NCBI GenBank assembly: GCA_001919285.1
Contig: MNHO01000007.1
Coordinates: 1-39,751 of the forward strand
DNA: 39,751 bases
DNA from: an archaeon 13_1_40CM_2_52_13
GTDB taxonomy: Archaea; Thermoproteota; Bathyarchaeia; 40CM-2-53-6
Reading direction: 5' to 3'
Shown here: one piece after another, positions 8,172 through 15,954 of the stretch
How positions within the stretch are numbered: the first letter of the stretch is position 1
Layout: each line of letters opens with the position of its first letter
Translations under genes and position numbers: made by a program
The notes under the pieces: generated by a model
Told to the model about the DNA's origin: nothing
Seen by the model: the letters and a program-made list of their open reading frames with translations, nothing else
Database searches by the model: none

Positions 8172-8999
8172 GTGGAAACTGGCTATGCTGAAGTAGACGG
8201 TGGAAGATTGTACTATGAGACGAGGGGAAAGGGTCCCGTCCTGGTCTTGATACATGCTGGATTCCTGGACAGCCGAATGTGGGACACGCAGTTCGAGCTG
8301 TTTTCAGAGAACTACCGGGTCATCCGGTATGATGTTCGTGGTTTCGGCAGGTCTGATATCGCGCGGACGAAATTTTCTGATTTCAAAGACCTCCGCGGAA
8401 TCCTAGATCACCTGAGAGTGAAAACAGCCTCTCTTATCGGTGTGTCGAACGGGGGGAGGATAGCCTCGGACTTTGCCGTCGAATACCCGTCAATGGTAGA
8501 CCATCTAGTACTGGTTTCTCCAGGAATGAGCGGCTACAAGTCCTCCGGTCCGGAAGAGGAGAAGCTGTGGGAAGAGTTTGACAAGCAGATGAAACCTCAG
8601 GAAGACGCGGACAGAGAGGGTAGGGCAGCAGATGCGGTAGAAATGGACGTAAACGCATGGGCGTCCGCTCAGACACCAGCGGATCGAGAACGCATTACGA
8701 AGATCGCAATGGACAACTTCCATGTCCATGTTGATAATCCATGGAAGCTCCAAGTTCCTCCCGAGCCACGAACCTGGCAGCGCCTATCCCAGATTCGCAT
8801 CCCAACACTCCTCATAATCGGGGATAGAGATGTCCCGGCGCAGATACTTATGGTCGACAACATTCACACTCACATTCCCGGCTCCAAGAAAGTGTTGATT
8901 CAGGGAGCGGATCATATCGTTAACATGTCGAAGCCCAACGAGTTCAACCGAACTCTTCTCGAATTTTTGAAACAGCAAACCCAAGAGATACAAGCATAG
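8172..8999 (+). CDS. Alpha/beta hydrolase
   Basis: A 275-residue alpha/beta-fold hydrolase when started at GTG 8172. The frame is open back to ATG 8061, but the extra 37 residues match nothing typical and contain the probable TATA box. The protein opens with GYAEVDGGRLYYETRG, the usual first strand. The catalytic triad is Ser in GVSNGGR, Asp in IIGDRDVPA and His in GADHIVNMSKP, and the oxyanion region is LIHAGFLDSRMWD. It resembles haloperoxidase/epoxide-hydrolase-like esterases; the substrate is not predictable. A short-chain dehydrogenase follows 92 bp downstream on the same strand. Confidence 0.9.
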   Translation: METGYAEVDGGRLYYETRGKGPVLVLIHAGFLDSRMWDTQFELFSENYRVIRYDVRGFGRSDIARTKFSDFKDLRGILDHLRVKTASLIGVSNGGRIASDFAVEYPSMVDHLVLVSPGMSGYKSSGPEEEKLWEEFDKQMKPQEDADREGRAADAVEMDVNAWASAQTPADRERITKIAMDNFHVHVDNPWKLQVPPEPRTWQRLSQIRIPTLLIIGDRDVPAQILMVDNIHTHIPGSKKVLIQGADHIVNMSKPNEFNRTLLEFLKQQTQEIQA

Positions 9000-9091
9000 G
9001 ATTAGACGCGGATCAACAATCCGAAACATTATTCCCAGCCGTTCCACTAATTCTGAGAGCGAACAGACTCTTGGATGCCAGTAACATCGAT

Positions 9092-9934
9092 ATGACCGGC
9101 AGAGTATGCCTGATTACGGGAGGCAATTCTGGAATAGGCAAAGCAACGGCTATGGGTCTAGCCAAACTGAACGCTTCCGTCGTGATAGTCTCTAGGGACA
9201 AAGACAAGGGCGAAGCGACGCTCATTGAGATGAGAGCCAAGAGTGGCAATCGAAACGTTGACGCGATGACAGCGGACCTATCGTCCCAAGACTCCGTCCG
9301 CGAACTAGCGCATGACTTCACGGGTAGATACAAGAAGCTCAACGTACTAATCAACAACGCCGGCATCTTCTTGCCAAGGCGAGTCCAGACTGTCGACGGA
9401 CTCGAGGCAACATTTGCCACAAACCACCTAGGACACTTTCTATTGACCAATCTACTCTTGGACCTGTTGAAGGCCAGCGCCCCGTCCCGAATCATCAACC
9501 TAACATCTTCAGCCCACTACGGAACCGAGATGGACTTCGAGGATCTACAGGGCGAGAAAAAATACAGCGGATATCACGCCTACAGCCAGTCAAAACTGGC
9601 CAACGTTCTCTTCACGTATCAGCTGGCAAAACAGTTGGAGGGTACAGGGGTCACAGTCAACAGTCTCCACCCTGGGGTTGTCAGAACCGGCTTTGGAAAA
9701 GACCAGGGCGGCCTCATGTCGATTCTCGTCACGGTAGGCCGTCCTTTCATGATTAGTCCAGATAGGGCTGCTAGAGCTGCAATTTATCTCGCAACGTCGC
9801 AGGAATTGGAAGGCGTTTCTGGAAAATTCTTCTCAAGACGGAAAGAAAAGAAATCATCCAAAGAATCCTACGACGAGGCTTCCGCTGAGAGACTATGGAA
9901 GATAAGCGAAGAACTCACAAGACCGAACTCCTAA
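9092..9934 (+). CDS. Short-chain dehydrogenase/reductase, retinol-dehydrogenase-like
   Basis: A 280-residue SDR from ATG 9092; a TTG at 9071 adds seven residues. Cofactor motif TGGNSGIG at about residues 8-15, NNAG at about 87-90, catalytic Ser in LTSSAHYG and YSQSKLAN (the YxxxK pair). The long DLQGEKKYSGYHAYSQSK insertion is typical of the WWOX/retinol dehydrogenase branch, which usually prefers NADP. LHPGVVRT follows the active site as expected. The C-terminal tail is Lys-rich. It probably reduces or oxidises a lipophilic alcohol or ketone. It lies downstream of the alpha/beta hydrolase and may share its message. Confidence 0.9.
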   Translation: MTGRVCLITGGNSGIGKATAMGLAKLNASVVIVSRDKDKGEATLIEMRAKSGNRNVDAMTADLSSQDSVRELAHDFTGRYKKLNVLINNAGIFLPRRVQTVDGLEATFATNHLGHFLLTNLLLDLLKASAPSRIINLTSSAHYGTEMDFEDLQGEKKYSGYHAYSQSKLANVLFTYQLAKQLEGTGVTVNSLHPGVVRTGFGKDQGGLMSILVTVGRPFMISPDRAARAAIYLATSQELEGVSGKFFSRRKEKKSSKESYDEASAERLWKISEELTRPNS

Positions 9935-10009
9935 ATCGGCCGTCACCCAGAGCAGAGAGTCACCGGTCAACAAATACGCAACTTCCGTAGATGGATAAAG
10001 GGTCGAAGA

Positions 10010-10342
10010 ATGGAAGACGAGTCTTCCACATACAAGAGCTTGAGGGCCTGGATATTACAATTGCCCGGAGTAAAAGAGGCACCTCATAGAGTCGGAGGGA
10101 TCGAATTCCAAGTAGGTGGCGTGGAATTCATGCACTCGCACGGACCCACATCGCTGGACATTCGACTCTCGAAGGAGGACCAGGCTTCAGTATTGAAGAC
10201 CGGACTGGCTTCTCCCCACCGAGCACTGGTGCACAGCCAAGCTGGATGGGTTACCTTCCAAATTGAGAACTTGCAAGATCTGGTGAACGCAAGAAGTGTA
10301 ATACAGCTAGCCTACGAAAACGCAAAGAAGAATGCGGGTTGA
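10010..10342 (+). CDS. DUF5519-like (luciferase-associated) small protein
   Basis: A 110-residue soluble protein. The pattern LPGVKEAPHRVGGIEFQVGGVEFMHSHG, then LDIRLSKED, then HRALVHSQAGWVTFQI and a C-terminal helix matches what I know as the DUF5519 family, small proteins found next to, and sometimes named after, luciferase-like genes. Its biochemical function is unknown; the family is rich in positions that could bind a small acidic ligand (conserved His-rich FMHSHG). ATG 10010. The last four codons overlap the start of the 56-residue membrane protein, so the two are translated together. Confidence 0.7.
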   Translation: MEDESSTYKSLRAWILQLPGVKEAPHRVGGIEFQVGGVEFMHSHGPTSLDIRLSKEDQASVLKTGLASPHRALVHSQAGWVTFQIENLQDLVNARSVIQLAYENAKKNAG

Positions 10343-10502
10343 CTATGAATCGACAGCCGTTCCTCCGACCTATACGCCACCTCGTCCGCCGCCGGCCGGA
10401 AAACCGCTTACCAACCGCCAGAAGCTTACGTTAGCAGCTACTCTTCTAGTTATCATCTTGATCGTCCTATTGCTAGGATTATTGTTACAACATCGTCTCT
10501 AG
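10332..10502 (+). CDS. Small tail-anchored membrane protein, 56 residues
   Basis: ATG 10332 lies inside the end of the DUF5519-like gene (11-bp overlap, different frame) and the frame runs to TAG 10500-10502. The N-terminal 27 residues are polar and Pro-rich (AVPPTYTPPRPPPAGK), followed by a basic NRQK. One 20-residue hydrophobic helix follows (LTLAATLLVIILIVLLLGLL), then a short tail. This is the layout of a tail-anchored or bitopic protein with a cytoplasmic Pro-rich arm. No family recognised. The translational overlap and the clean Pro-rich-plus-helix organisation argue that it is real, although it is short. Confidence 0.65.
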   Translation: MRVDYESTAVPPTYTPPRPPPAGKPLTNRQKLTLAATLLVIILIVLLLGLLLQHRL

Positions 10503-10576
10503 CCCTCATCTTGGTCCCGAGAGATGGGATCTTTTCAAAAAATGAACTGTCCAAAAACCCGGTTCCGCTTAGGCGT

Positions 10577-10588
10577 TTTCTTAGATAA
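10577..10588 (+). promoter_or_regulatory. Candidate TATA promoter of the cupredoxin gene
   Basis: TTTCTTAGATAA occurs here and, identically, at 13215-13226 before another plus-strand gene; a variant (TTTCTTAATG) occurs on the minus strand at 15248-15238 before the coiled-coil gene. The repeated form suggests the local BRE/TATA consensus. Transcription would start near 10610, leaving a leader of about 30 bases before ATG 10643. Confidence 0.4.
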
Positions 10589-10642
10589 CGGGAATGAAGA
10601 CTTCGTATTCTGGAAATGATGTTGGAGATGGGCTCGTAGCAA

Positions 10643-11092
10643 ATGTCAGCTCCAAAGCCTAGCCGTAAGAGGCTCTGGATTATTCTAGGGGTCGTAGGCA
10701 TCATCGTCATTGCCGTCGCTTCAGTTGTTGCCATCAACCTCCTATCCCCCAAGGCCCCGGCCCCGCCCAGCGGGCCAAACGTGACGATATGGAACGGAAG
10801 CTTCTGTTCGGACAGTGGAAGCTGCGGGTACAGTCCGACAGTCAAGAATGTCGCCGTAGGGACCACGGTCACTTGGACAAATACTGGAATAACACATACC
10901 GTGACGGCCTGCGATTCGGCTCATTACAGTTCAGGTGGTTGCCCGGCGCGGGATGCTGCGGGTCTCGACGGCTTCGATTCAGGCTCAATGGCCAATGGGC
11001 AGACTTTCTCGCATACTTTCACGGCTGCCGGAACTTACTACTACTATTGCACGCTGCACCTCTGGATGCGCGGAGAGATAGTAGTTCAGTGA
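10643..11092 (+). CDS. Membrane-anchored blue-copper protein (plastocyanin-like)
   Basis: A 149-residue cupredoxin. A basic N-terminus (PKPSRKRLW) precedes one helix at about residues 10-31, then a Pro-rich linker, then an extracytoplasmic beta domain. The type-1 copper ligands are His in TGITHTVTA, and Cys, His and Met in YYCTLHLWMRG at the C-terminus, the standard order with a tight Cys-x-x-His...Met loop. Two extra Cys pairs in SFCSDSGSCG and VTACD...GGCPA may form disulfides. It should shuttle single electrons on the outer face of the membrane, plausibly to the heme-copper oxidase 5-8 kb away. A T-run just after the gene may end its message. Confidence 0.92.
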   Translation: MSAPKPSRKRLWIILGVVGIIVIAVASVVAINLLSPKAPAPPSGPNVTIWNGSFCSDSGSCGYSPTVKNVAVGTTVTWTNTGITHTVTACDSAHYSSGGCPARDAAGLDGFDSGSMANGQTFSHTFTAAGTYYYYCTLHLWMRGEIVVQ

Positions 11093-11127
11093 ACAGGGAG
11101 CAAGCCGTTTCCCTAAATTAGATGAGA

Positions 11128-11556
11128 CTATTTTTTCCGCGCCTCAGCAGCTTCCGCGATTTTCTCTAATGCTTCCCGGGTGCCTTCTTCAAGCCGCGCT
11201 CTTACAAACCCCTGAGCAAAGACTGGAATCTCGGAAAATTGGATATCCCACGAGACCTCAATCCGGGTTTTTCTCGCCCCCAACTTGGACAGCTTGATGG
11301 CTCTTGACCCTCTCAAAGGCCCTGTGACTAGGGTCATTTGAACCGACTCCTTTGGGTTCAGGATGATTCTCTGTGTCCCTTTTCTTCCCATGAATCCAAC
11401 CACGACCTCCCGTTCTGTCAGATTTCCATCCTTTCGGATATTACGAATTGAAGATAGTCCACTCCAATATTCAGGATCCCTGTCTACATCCGATACTATC
11501 TCCCAGATCTGGTCAAGTGAGGCATCTACGTCGCGGGCTTCGTCGATCGATGTCAC
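11128..11556 (-). CDS. SRPBCC-family (START-like) protein
   Basis: A 142-residue single-domain protein with the helix-grip pattern: ARDVDASLDQIWEIVSDVDRDPEYWSG at the N-terminus, GRKGTQRIILNPKESVQMTLV mid-way, VSWDIQFSE, and a long C-terminal helix (RARLEEGTREALEKIAEAAEARKK). Such proteins bind lipophilic ligands or act as cyclases; the RatA/polyketide-cyclase-like branch is nearest by eye. No catalytic residues are assignable. The start is GTG 11556. It is convergent with the upstream cupredoxin gene and divergent from the regulator gene at 11720. Confidence 0.75.
   Translation of the reverse strand: MTSIDEARDVDASLDQIWEIVSDVDRDPEYWSGLSSIRNIRKDGNLTEREVVVGFMGRKGTQRIILNPKESVQMTLVTGPLRGSRAIKLSKLGARKTRIEVSWDIQFSEIPVFAQGFVRARLEEGTREALEKIAEAAEARKK
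11131..11136 (+). terminator. T-run terminator after the cupredoxin gene
   Basis: Six T residues 38 bases past the stop, the usual archaeal oligo-T termination signal; no hairpin. It sits inside the 3' end of the convergent SRPBCC gene. Confidence 0.3.
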
Positions 11557-11681
11557 AAGACGTTACCACCCATCCAAGCACGATCTTGATACATCGTCAA
11601 GGGCACTGGCGAGCACATGCGAACAAAGACTCACTGCTGGTTCCTAAGCCAGACGCGAAGACCATTAGGGTTTTTGGACAG

Positions 11682-11688
11682 TTTATAC
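11682..11688 (+). promoter_or_regulatory. TATA box of the Lrp-type regulator
   Basis: TTTATAC lies 32-38 bases upstream of TTG 11720, implying transcription from about 11712 and a leader of fewer than ten bases if TTG is used, or about 40 if ATG 11753 is used. Confidence 0.4.
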
Positions 11689-11719
11689 GAAGGAGCGCAC
11701 CCGCTCGAAGAGAAGCAGT

Positions 11720-12688
11720 TTGTCAGGCCGGGACAAGGCCTACTCGGACCTCATGAGAGAACTATGGGGTTCACCGGACGTTTGGAACACAAGAAAGTCC
11801 TATGTTGAAATTGCCGCGAAACTTGGCGTGGACGAAGAGACTGTCAGGAATAGAGTTAGACATCTGAGAGATAGCGGATTCCTACTTGGCTATCGCGTCG
11901 TTCCGAACCCTGCTCTACTCGGACGCACATTTGCTTCGCTTCGCATAGAGTTCAGAGACAGAGAGTCCAAGCAAGCTGCAATCCCACTCCTCGCTAAGGT
12001 CGAGGGGGTCATCAACATTGGAAGCACCTATGACAAGAGCGTACTCGTCACGATTCTCGCCGTCCAAGAACAGGATTTCTCCAAGCTCATAACGGGCCTG
12101 GGAGTTGAGGGCGAAGTTTCATGGGTTCCTGGACTGGGTCTTAGGACTACGAACTTTCGCATGACCGGAGTCGACTGGGAAATAGTCGGCCTCCTATTGA
12201 GGGACGCTGAAAGGAGGCTGGACGAGGTGGGCAAGCAGCTCAAGGTCTCGACGAGGACCGTGAAACGGAGGCTCAGCATGATGATGAAGGAGTCTGCAAT
12301 CTTCATCATGCCGATGGTCGATTTGAGGAAAACTGAGGGCATATCCTATCAACTGAGAGTGCAGAGTGAGCGGGGCAAGAAGTCGGAAGTGGAGAAATCT
12401 GTCGTCGCGAAAATAGGCAACGTAGTCTTCAGAGCCTCCGACTCGCAAGACGGCTCGGTCTTCGGATTTACCGGGGCTAACGTTGCCGAGGGAAACGATC
12501 TTCTCGAATGGGTCAAACAGCAACCGGGCGTGATATCTGCCAGTATGACCATTGCCGAGAGGGTTGTGCAGGTCTTCGACTGGATCGAAAGTGAAGTCGA
12601 TATGCGCGTGAGGACGATATCGATTAACGCGCCTCGCTCTGAGAGGAATATGCTGGAGACAATAGAAGTACAGCAGTGGAGAGGTTAG
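11720..12688 (+). CDS. Transcription regulator with two helix-turn-helix domains (Lrp/AsnC-related)
   Basis: A 322-residue DNA-binding protein from TTG 11720 (ATG 11753 is an alternative losing 11 residues). The first HTH is SYVEIAAKLGVDEETVRNRVRHLRDSGFLLGY at about residues 27-58, with an AsnC-like wing and a following alpha/beta domain (VEGVINIGSTYDKSVLVTI). The second HTH is DWEIVGLLLRDAERRLDEVGKQLKVSTRTVKRRL at about 152-185, followed by another ligand-type domain. Two tandem HTH-plus-sensor units in one chain are known from archaeal regulators near oxidases and metal genes. Its place among copper and oxidase genes suggests control by oxygen, redox or copper, which is an inference. Its stop overlaps the convergent CtaA-like gene by four bases. 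Confidence 0.8.
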   Translation: MSGRDKAYSDLMRELWGSPDVWNTRKSYVEIAAKLGVDEETVRNRVRHLRDSGFLLGYRVVPNPALLGRTFASLRIEFRDRESKQAAIPLLAKVEGVINIGSTYDKSVLVTILAVQEQDFSKLITGLGVEGEVSWVPGLGLRTTNFRMTGVDWEIVGLLLRDAERRLDEVGKQLKVSTRTVKRRLSMMMKESAIFIMPMVDLRKTEGISYQLRVQSERGKKSEVEKSVVAKIGNVVFRASDSQDGSVFGFTGANVAEGNDLLEWVKQQPGVISASMTIAERVVQVFDWIESEVDMRVRTISINAPRSERNMLETIEVQQWRG

Positions 12689-13095
12689 GCTTGCGGCCCA
12701 ACACTCGGAACTGACTGCTCTCTAGAGCGGTAGTCCAGTCTCATTGACATGAAAGTTCCCGCAATCACCATACCGTAAATGCCCATAGCAACCAGCAGAT
12801 GAACCCATGCGATCACCAGATTGCCAGTGCTCAAAGTAGTGAATCCGAGAATAATCTGCACTATGATCAATAAGACTAATCCAACGGAGAGACCCTGTAG
12901 CGGCCTGAAGGGCGGTTTCAGAGTCTGAGCCACAACCAGTGTAACTATCGCAAAGGCGAGGACTGCAAATCCAACGATGATATGCGGTAAAGGCGTAATG
13001 AAGCTGAATGTTAACAGTCCGCCAAGCGCGATCTGCAGAAATACAATGATGGAAGTTACTCGAAACCAGAGATGAATCTTCATCTTCATTTCCAC
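12685..13095 (-). CDS. Four-helix membrane protein resembling half-size heme A synthase (CtaA/Cox15)
   Basis: A 136-residue protein with four helices and a clear internal twofold repeat: helix 1 has FLQIALGGLLT and helix 3 IVQIILGFTTLST (both QxxLG), while helix 2 begins PHIIVGF and helix 4 AWVHLLVAM (one His each). CtaA/Cox15 has eight helices made of two such halves with paired His heme ligands; some archaeal forms are half-size and dimerise. The neighbouring aa3-type oxidase needs heme A, which supports the idea. A cytochrome b561-like or DUF420-like role is the alternative. ATG 13095. It lacks the external ExxHR segment of full CtaA, so I am unsure. Confidence 0.5.
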   Translation of the reverse strand: MEMKMKIHLWFRVTSIIVFLQIALGGLLTFSFITPLPHIIVGFAVLAFAIVTLVVAQTLKPPFRPLQGLSVGLVLLIIVQIILGFTTLSTGNLVIAWVHLLVAMGIYGMVIAGTFMSMRLDYRSREQSVPSVGPQA

Positions 13096-13214
13096 GAACC
13101 CTTAGCATGGTTGAACGTCTCTTCTGATTCTTAACGAATCCCCCAAGCCTCTTCGCGTTCTTGGACAGGACCTTCCGGACAGAGTTGTCCCAAACCGCGA
13201 CGAGTCCTAGGAGC

Positions 13215-13226
13215 TTTCTTAGATAA
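13215..13226 (+). promoter_or_regulatory. Candidate TATA promoter
   Basis: TTTCTTAGATAA, identical to the element at 10577. Its centre is about 25 bases before ATG 13248, so the transcript would be nearly leaderless. Confidence 0.4.
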
Positions 13227-13247
13227 TCCCGCCATAGTAATCGCTGC

Positions 13248-13742
13248 ATGGGAATAGAAACGGAGACGATACAAACGCAAACGAAAGCAAATCTAAGAGC
13301 GAGGTCGTTACTCATAGTGGTTCTAGAACTCATCGTGGGCGGAATCGTCCTGCTCGGAGGGGTGGCACTGGTCTACTTCTCGACTGACACGATCGGAATG
13401 TCTCTAGGTGTCGTCCACGCAATCCTCGGACTAATGGCCTTTCCTGCAGGCTACTTGCTTTTGACGGGCAAGCCTGGAGCACGGACCTTAACTCTTGGAG
13501 TCGACGCGGTAATTATCGCATTCAGCATCGTATCAGAAATCATCTTGTCCACTGTGGGTTCTCTTCCGAGTGGACCCTTTCTTGACTCCATTGTTGGAAC
13601 AGCTGTAGCAGTTCTCATCGCCGCCATAATCGTGTACGAACTCATGATTACGAGCTTCAAGCCCGTGCGAGTAGCTCACACTGAGTCCGCTGGACCAGGC
13701 ACCCCGAGTCTAGCCGGCAAAATAGAGGGACGTTCAGTTTGA
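13248..13742 (+). CDS. Four-helix membrane protein, unknown
   Basis: A 164-residue protein with a polar N-terminus (TETIQTQTKAN), four hydrophobic helices between about residues 20 and 135 (LLIVVLELIVGGIVLLGG, VVHAILGLMAFPAGYLLL, LGVDAVIIAFSIVSEIIL, IVGTAVAVLIAAIIVYEL) and a polar Ser/Gly/Pro-rich tail. A Glu in helix 1 and the GxLxxFPAGYLLL turn in helix 2 are the only marked features. No family recognised. Its stop overlaps the TTG start of the following dehydrogenase by four bases (TTGA), so the two genes are translationally coupled. Confidence 0.75.
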   Translation: MGIETETIQTQTKANLRARSLLIVVLELIVGGIVLLGGVALVYFSTDTIGMSLGVVHAILGLMAFPAGYLLLTGKPGARTLTLGVDAVIIAFSIVSEIILSTVGSLPSGPFLDSIVGTAVAVLIAAIIVYELMITSFKPVRVAHTESAGPGTPSLAGKIEGRSV

Positions 13743-14574
13743 CCGCTTCGAAGAGTCTCTTAGAAGCGCCGGGGACACGGACAGCGGATGAGAAGCGGCA
13801 TCCCTTCGCCGATCTTCGTTCGAGCGGTCTCTTGAACGGAAAAGTTGCGATAATTACAGGTGGAAGCCGCGGCATCGGCGCGGCGAGTGCTCGCATCTTC
13901 GCAGCCTCAGGAGCGAGGGTCGTGCTAGCCGCTCGCGACAAAAACGCGATAGCAACGGTTGCTAAGGATATTCTCTCAGCAGGAGGCCAAGCAGTCGCGG
14001 TGCCGACGGATGTTGGCGATCCCGTGTCAGTTGAGCGTCTGGTCCAGCAAGCCCTTGACGCTTACGGTCGTCTAGATGCTGCTTTCAATAATGCGGGAGA
14101 CGCCCATATGCCCACGCCACTGGCCGACGTTAAAGTTGAAGATTTTGAACGGGCTATTCGTGTCAACCTTACGGGTGTGTTTCTCTCGATGAAATATGAG
14201 ATCCCGGCAATGCTGAGGAATGGTGGTGGTGGAGCGATCGTCAACATGTCCTCAACCCCGGGACTGAACGGGGTCAAGGGTATAGCGGGTTATGTGGCCG
14301 GCAAACATGGCATCATCGGCCTAACAAAGTCCGCGGCGTTAGACTATGCTCAGCATAACATTCGGATCAACGCCATTGCACCAGGACCCATCTTGACCGA
14401 TCGGCTCAAACAATTGAAGAACCGCGACCAAGTAGCGTTGGCCGTTCCAATCCGACGGATAGGCCAGCCCGAGGAGGTAGCCTACACAGCGGCCTGGCTC
14501 TGCTCGGAACAAGCCTCCTTCATAACTGGGGCAACGATCCGATTGACGGTGGAAGGATGGCTGGAATTGCGTAA
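13739..14574 (+). pseudogene. Short-chain dehydrogenase with a C-terminal frameshift
   Basis: A classical SDR: cofactor motif TGGSRGIG at about residues 40-47, NNAG, catalytic Ser in NMSSTPG, YVAGK (YxxxK), INAIAPGPI, and IGQPEEVAYTAAWLCSEQASFITGATI near the end. At 14539-14540 the frame slips. The reading frame as given continues through 40 unrelated residues to 14665, running into the convergent coiled-coil gene. One base over, the sequence reads PIDGGRMAGIA and stops at 14574, the textbook SDR ending. Adding one C to the CC at 14539-14540 restores a 278-residue enzyme (if TTG 13739 is the start). The catalytic core is untouched, so the product could still be active with a wrong tail. It may instead be an assembly error. 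Confidence 0.8.
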
Positions 14575-14650
14575 TCTAAACGCGCCCCGTCGTGGTCGCG
14601 CTAGCAGATATCCAGTTTCCACTGGCTCTAGGATAGATTCTGGACTGGCC

Positions 14651-15205
14651 CTAGCTTCGGGTTGACGTCTTCTTGGCCGCCGGAGCCTCTCTTGTGGGCT
14701 CTTCGGGGAAGAGATCTTTGGGCATTCCTGACATTACATCGGCGAACGAGTCTCTTCCAGGTCCGGAAATCCCGGGATTGTGGGTCCTGATTCTGTTGAA
14801 GAGGTCGTCTATCTTATCGCCTATCTTACTCTTCTCCTTGATCGTCTCATCAAGCTCCTGACCATCACTCTCCAATCGCTGCAATCTAGCAGCCAGACCC
14901 TCAATTCCTTTCGAGACTTCCAACATCCCATTGACGGTTGCTAGAGACGACTTCAGTCCGGAGAGCTCTTTCTGGAGAGCTTCTCGATAGCTGCGGAGTC
15001 TGTCGAGTATCGGCTGGTAGAGTCTCAAGAAGTCGGTCATGAGATTCTCAAACTGTCTAATCGCCAAAGTGTACCTCTCTTCTTTCTTCTTCTCTGCAAA
15101 CCCTTTCGCCGTCTGAATGAGTTTCTCGCGGAGAGTTACTCTCTCTATTACATCATCCAAGACTTCTCGTATGTTGTAGGAGTCGTCGAACATCGTTTCG
15201 CGCAT
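14651..15205 (-). CDS. Coiled-coil protein, unknown
   Basis: About 184 residues from ATG 15205 (ATG 15226 and 15193 are alternatives). The likely TATA element at 15248-15238 favours one of the two inner starts. The protein is almost entirely helical and charged, with heptad-like runs at REVLDDVIERVTLREKLI, FENLMTDFLRLYQPILDRL, LQKELSGLKSSLATV and LAARLQRLESDGQELDETI. The tail is disordered and ends in a basic KKTSTRS. There is no membrane segment or enzyme motif. A structural, cytoskeletal or chromosome-associated role would be guesswork. If the neighbouring SDR ends at 14574 as proposed, the two genes do not overlap. Confidence 0.7.
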   Translation of the reverse strand: MRETMFDDSYNIREVLDDVIERVTLREKLIQTAKGFAEKKKEERYTLAIRQFENLMTDFLRLYQPILDRLRSYREALQKELSGLKSSLATVNGMLEVSKGIEGLAARLQRLESDGQELDETIKEKSKIGDKIDDLFNRIRTHNPGISGPGRDSFADVMSGMPKDLFPEEPTREAPAAKKTSTRS

Positions 15206-15237
15206 TAGGAACCGAATACCCCACATTCTATCGGGAG

Positions 15238-15248
15238 CATTAAGAAAT
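15238..15248 (-). promoter_or_regulatory. Candidate TATA promoter of the coiled-coil gene
   Basis: On the minus strand this reads ATTTCTTAATG, a variant of the TTTCTTA element at 10577 and 13215. It predicts a transcript start near 15217. Confidence 0.3.
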
Positions 15249-15314
15249 CCGTCACCATCGATTCAGCCAGCGGGTAATCAAGGACCCGACAGAGAGTGAC
15301 TCCAGTTCGGAAGA

Positions 15315-15954
15315 TTACGCCTGTCTCTGAGGGCGGGTGAGAGGTGGAATGGTTCGTCCATTCTCAGAATCCTCTATGAGCCGGTTAAGCCGCTTCAGCC
15401 TAGTATCGTCTTTCTTCGCGCTTACAACCCAGAACGCAGCTGTTCTTTGGTACCACGGAGCTTGGGTGCGGAAGAAGTTCCAAGCTTTCTTGTTGGCACG
15501 AAACCGCGTCTCAAAGACTCCGCTCAGTGTAGCGTTCCGTCTCTGCTCATACGAGTAGATCGAGGATCTTTCATCTGTTCGTTGCTCGAACGCTTTGAGT
15601 CCGGCTGGTCGCATGCGGCCTAGGCGGATGAGTTCCTTGGCGCGTTTGATGTTTACTGCGCTCCAAGTGCTGCGGGCTTTCCTTTGGGTGAACCGATTCG
15701 CATAGCTGGAATCATTGACGCTCTTTCGAACACTATCGATCCAGCCGAAGCAGAGCGCTTCGTCAACAGACTCCGCCCAGGTAATGCTCGGTAGGTCGGA
15801 GCTCTTCTTGTGAAATCCTACCCAGATCTCCTGGGCCTTATCATGATTCTTCTCAAGCCACTCGTGGAATTCCGAGGGTCTGGCGAAAAAATAACGGGTT
15901 CGGACGCCTTTCGGTCAGTCTATTCTTAATCCGGTCGCTCGTTGAATTCTTCAA
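15315..15954 (-). pseudogene. YdeI/OmpD-associated family protein with an N-terminal frameshift
   Basis: The frame ending at 15315 is open far beyond its first Met (15614), back to a stop at 15917. The upstream part is plainly coding: ARPSEFHEWLEKNHDKA, then EIWVGFHKKSS, SITWAESVDEALCFGWIDSV and RSTWSAVNIKRAKELIRLG, all hallmarks of the YdeI family (DUF1801/DUF1905-like bacteriocin-protection proteins). No start codon exists in that stretch. Dropping one A from the six at 15886-15891 joins it to a second frame reading RRPNPLFF, which continues to TTG 15954-15952. That TTG overlaps the stop of the preceding cupredoxin gene (TTGA). The intact protein would be about 213 residues. Function in this family is not established. 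Confidence 0.75.
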
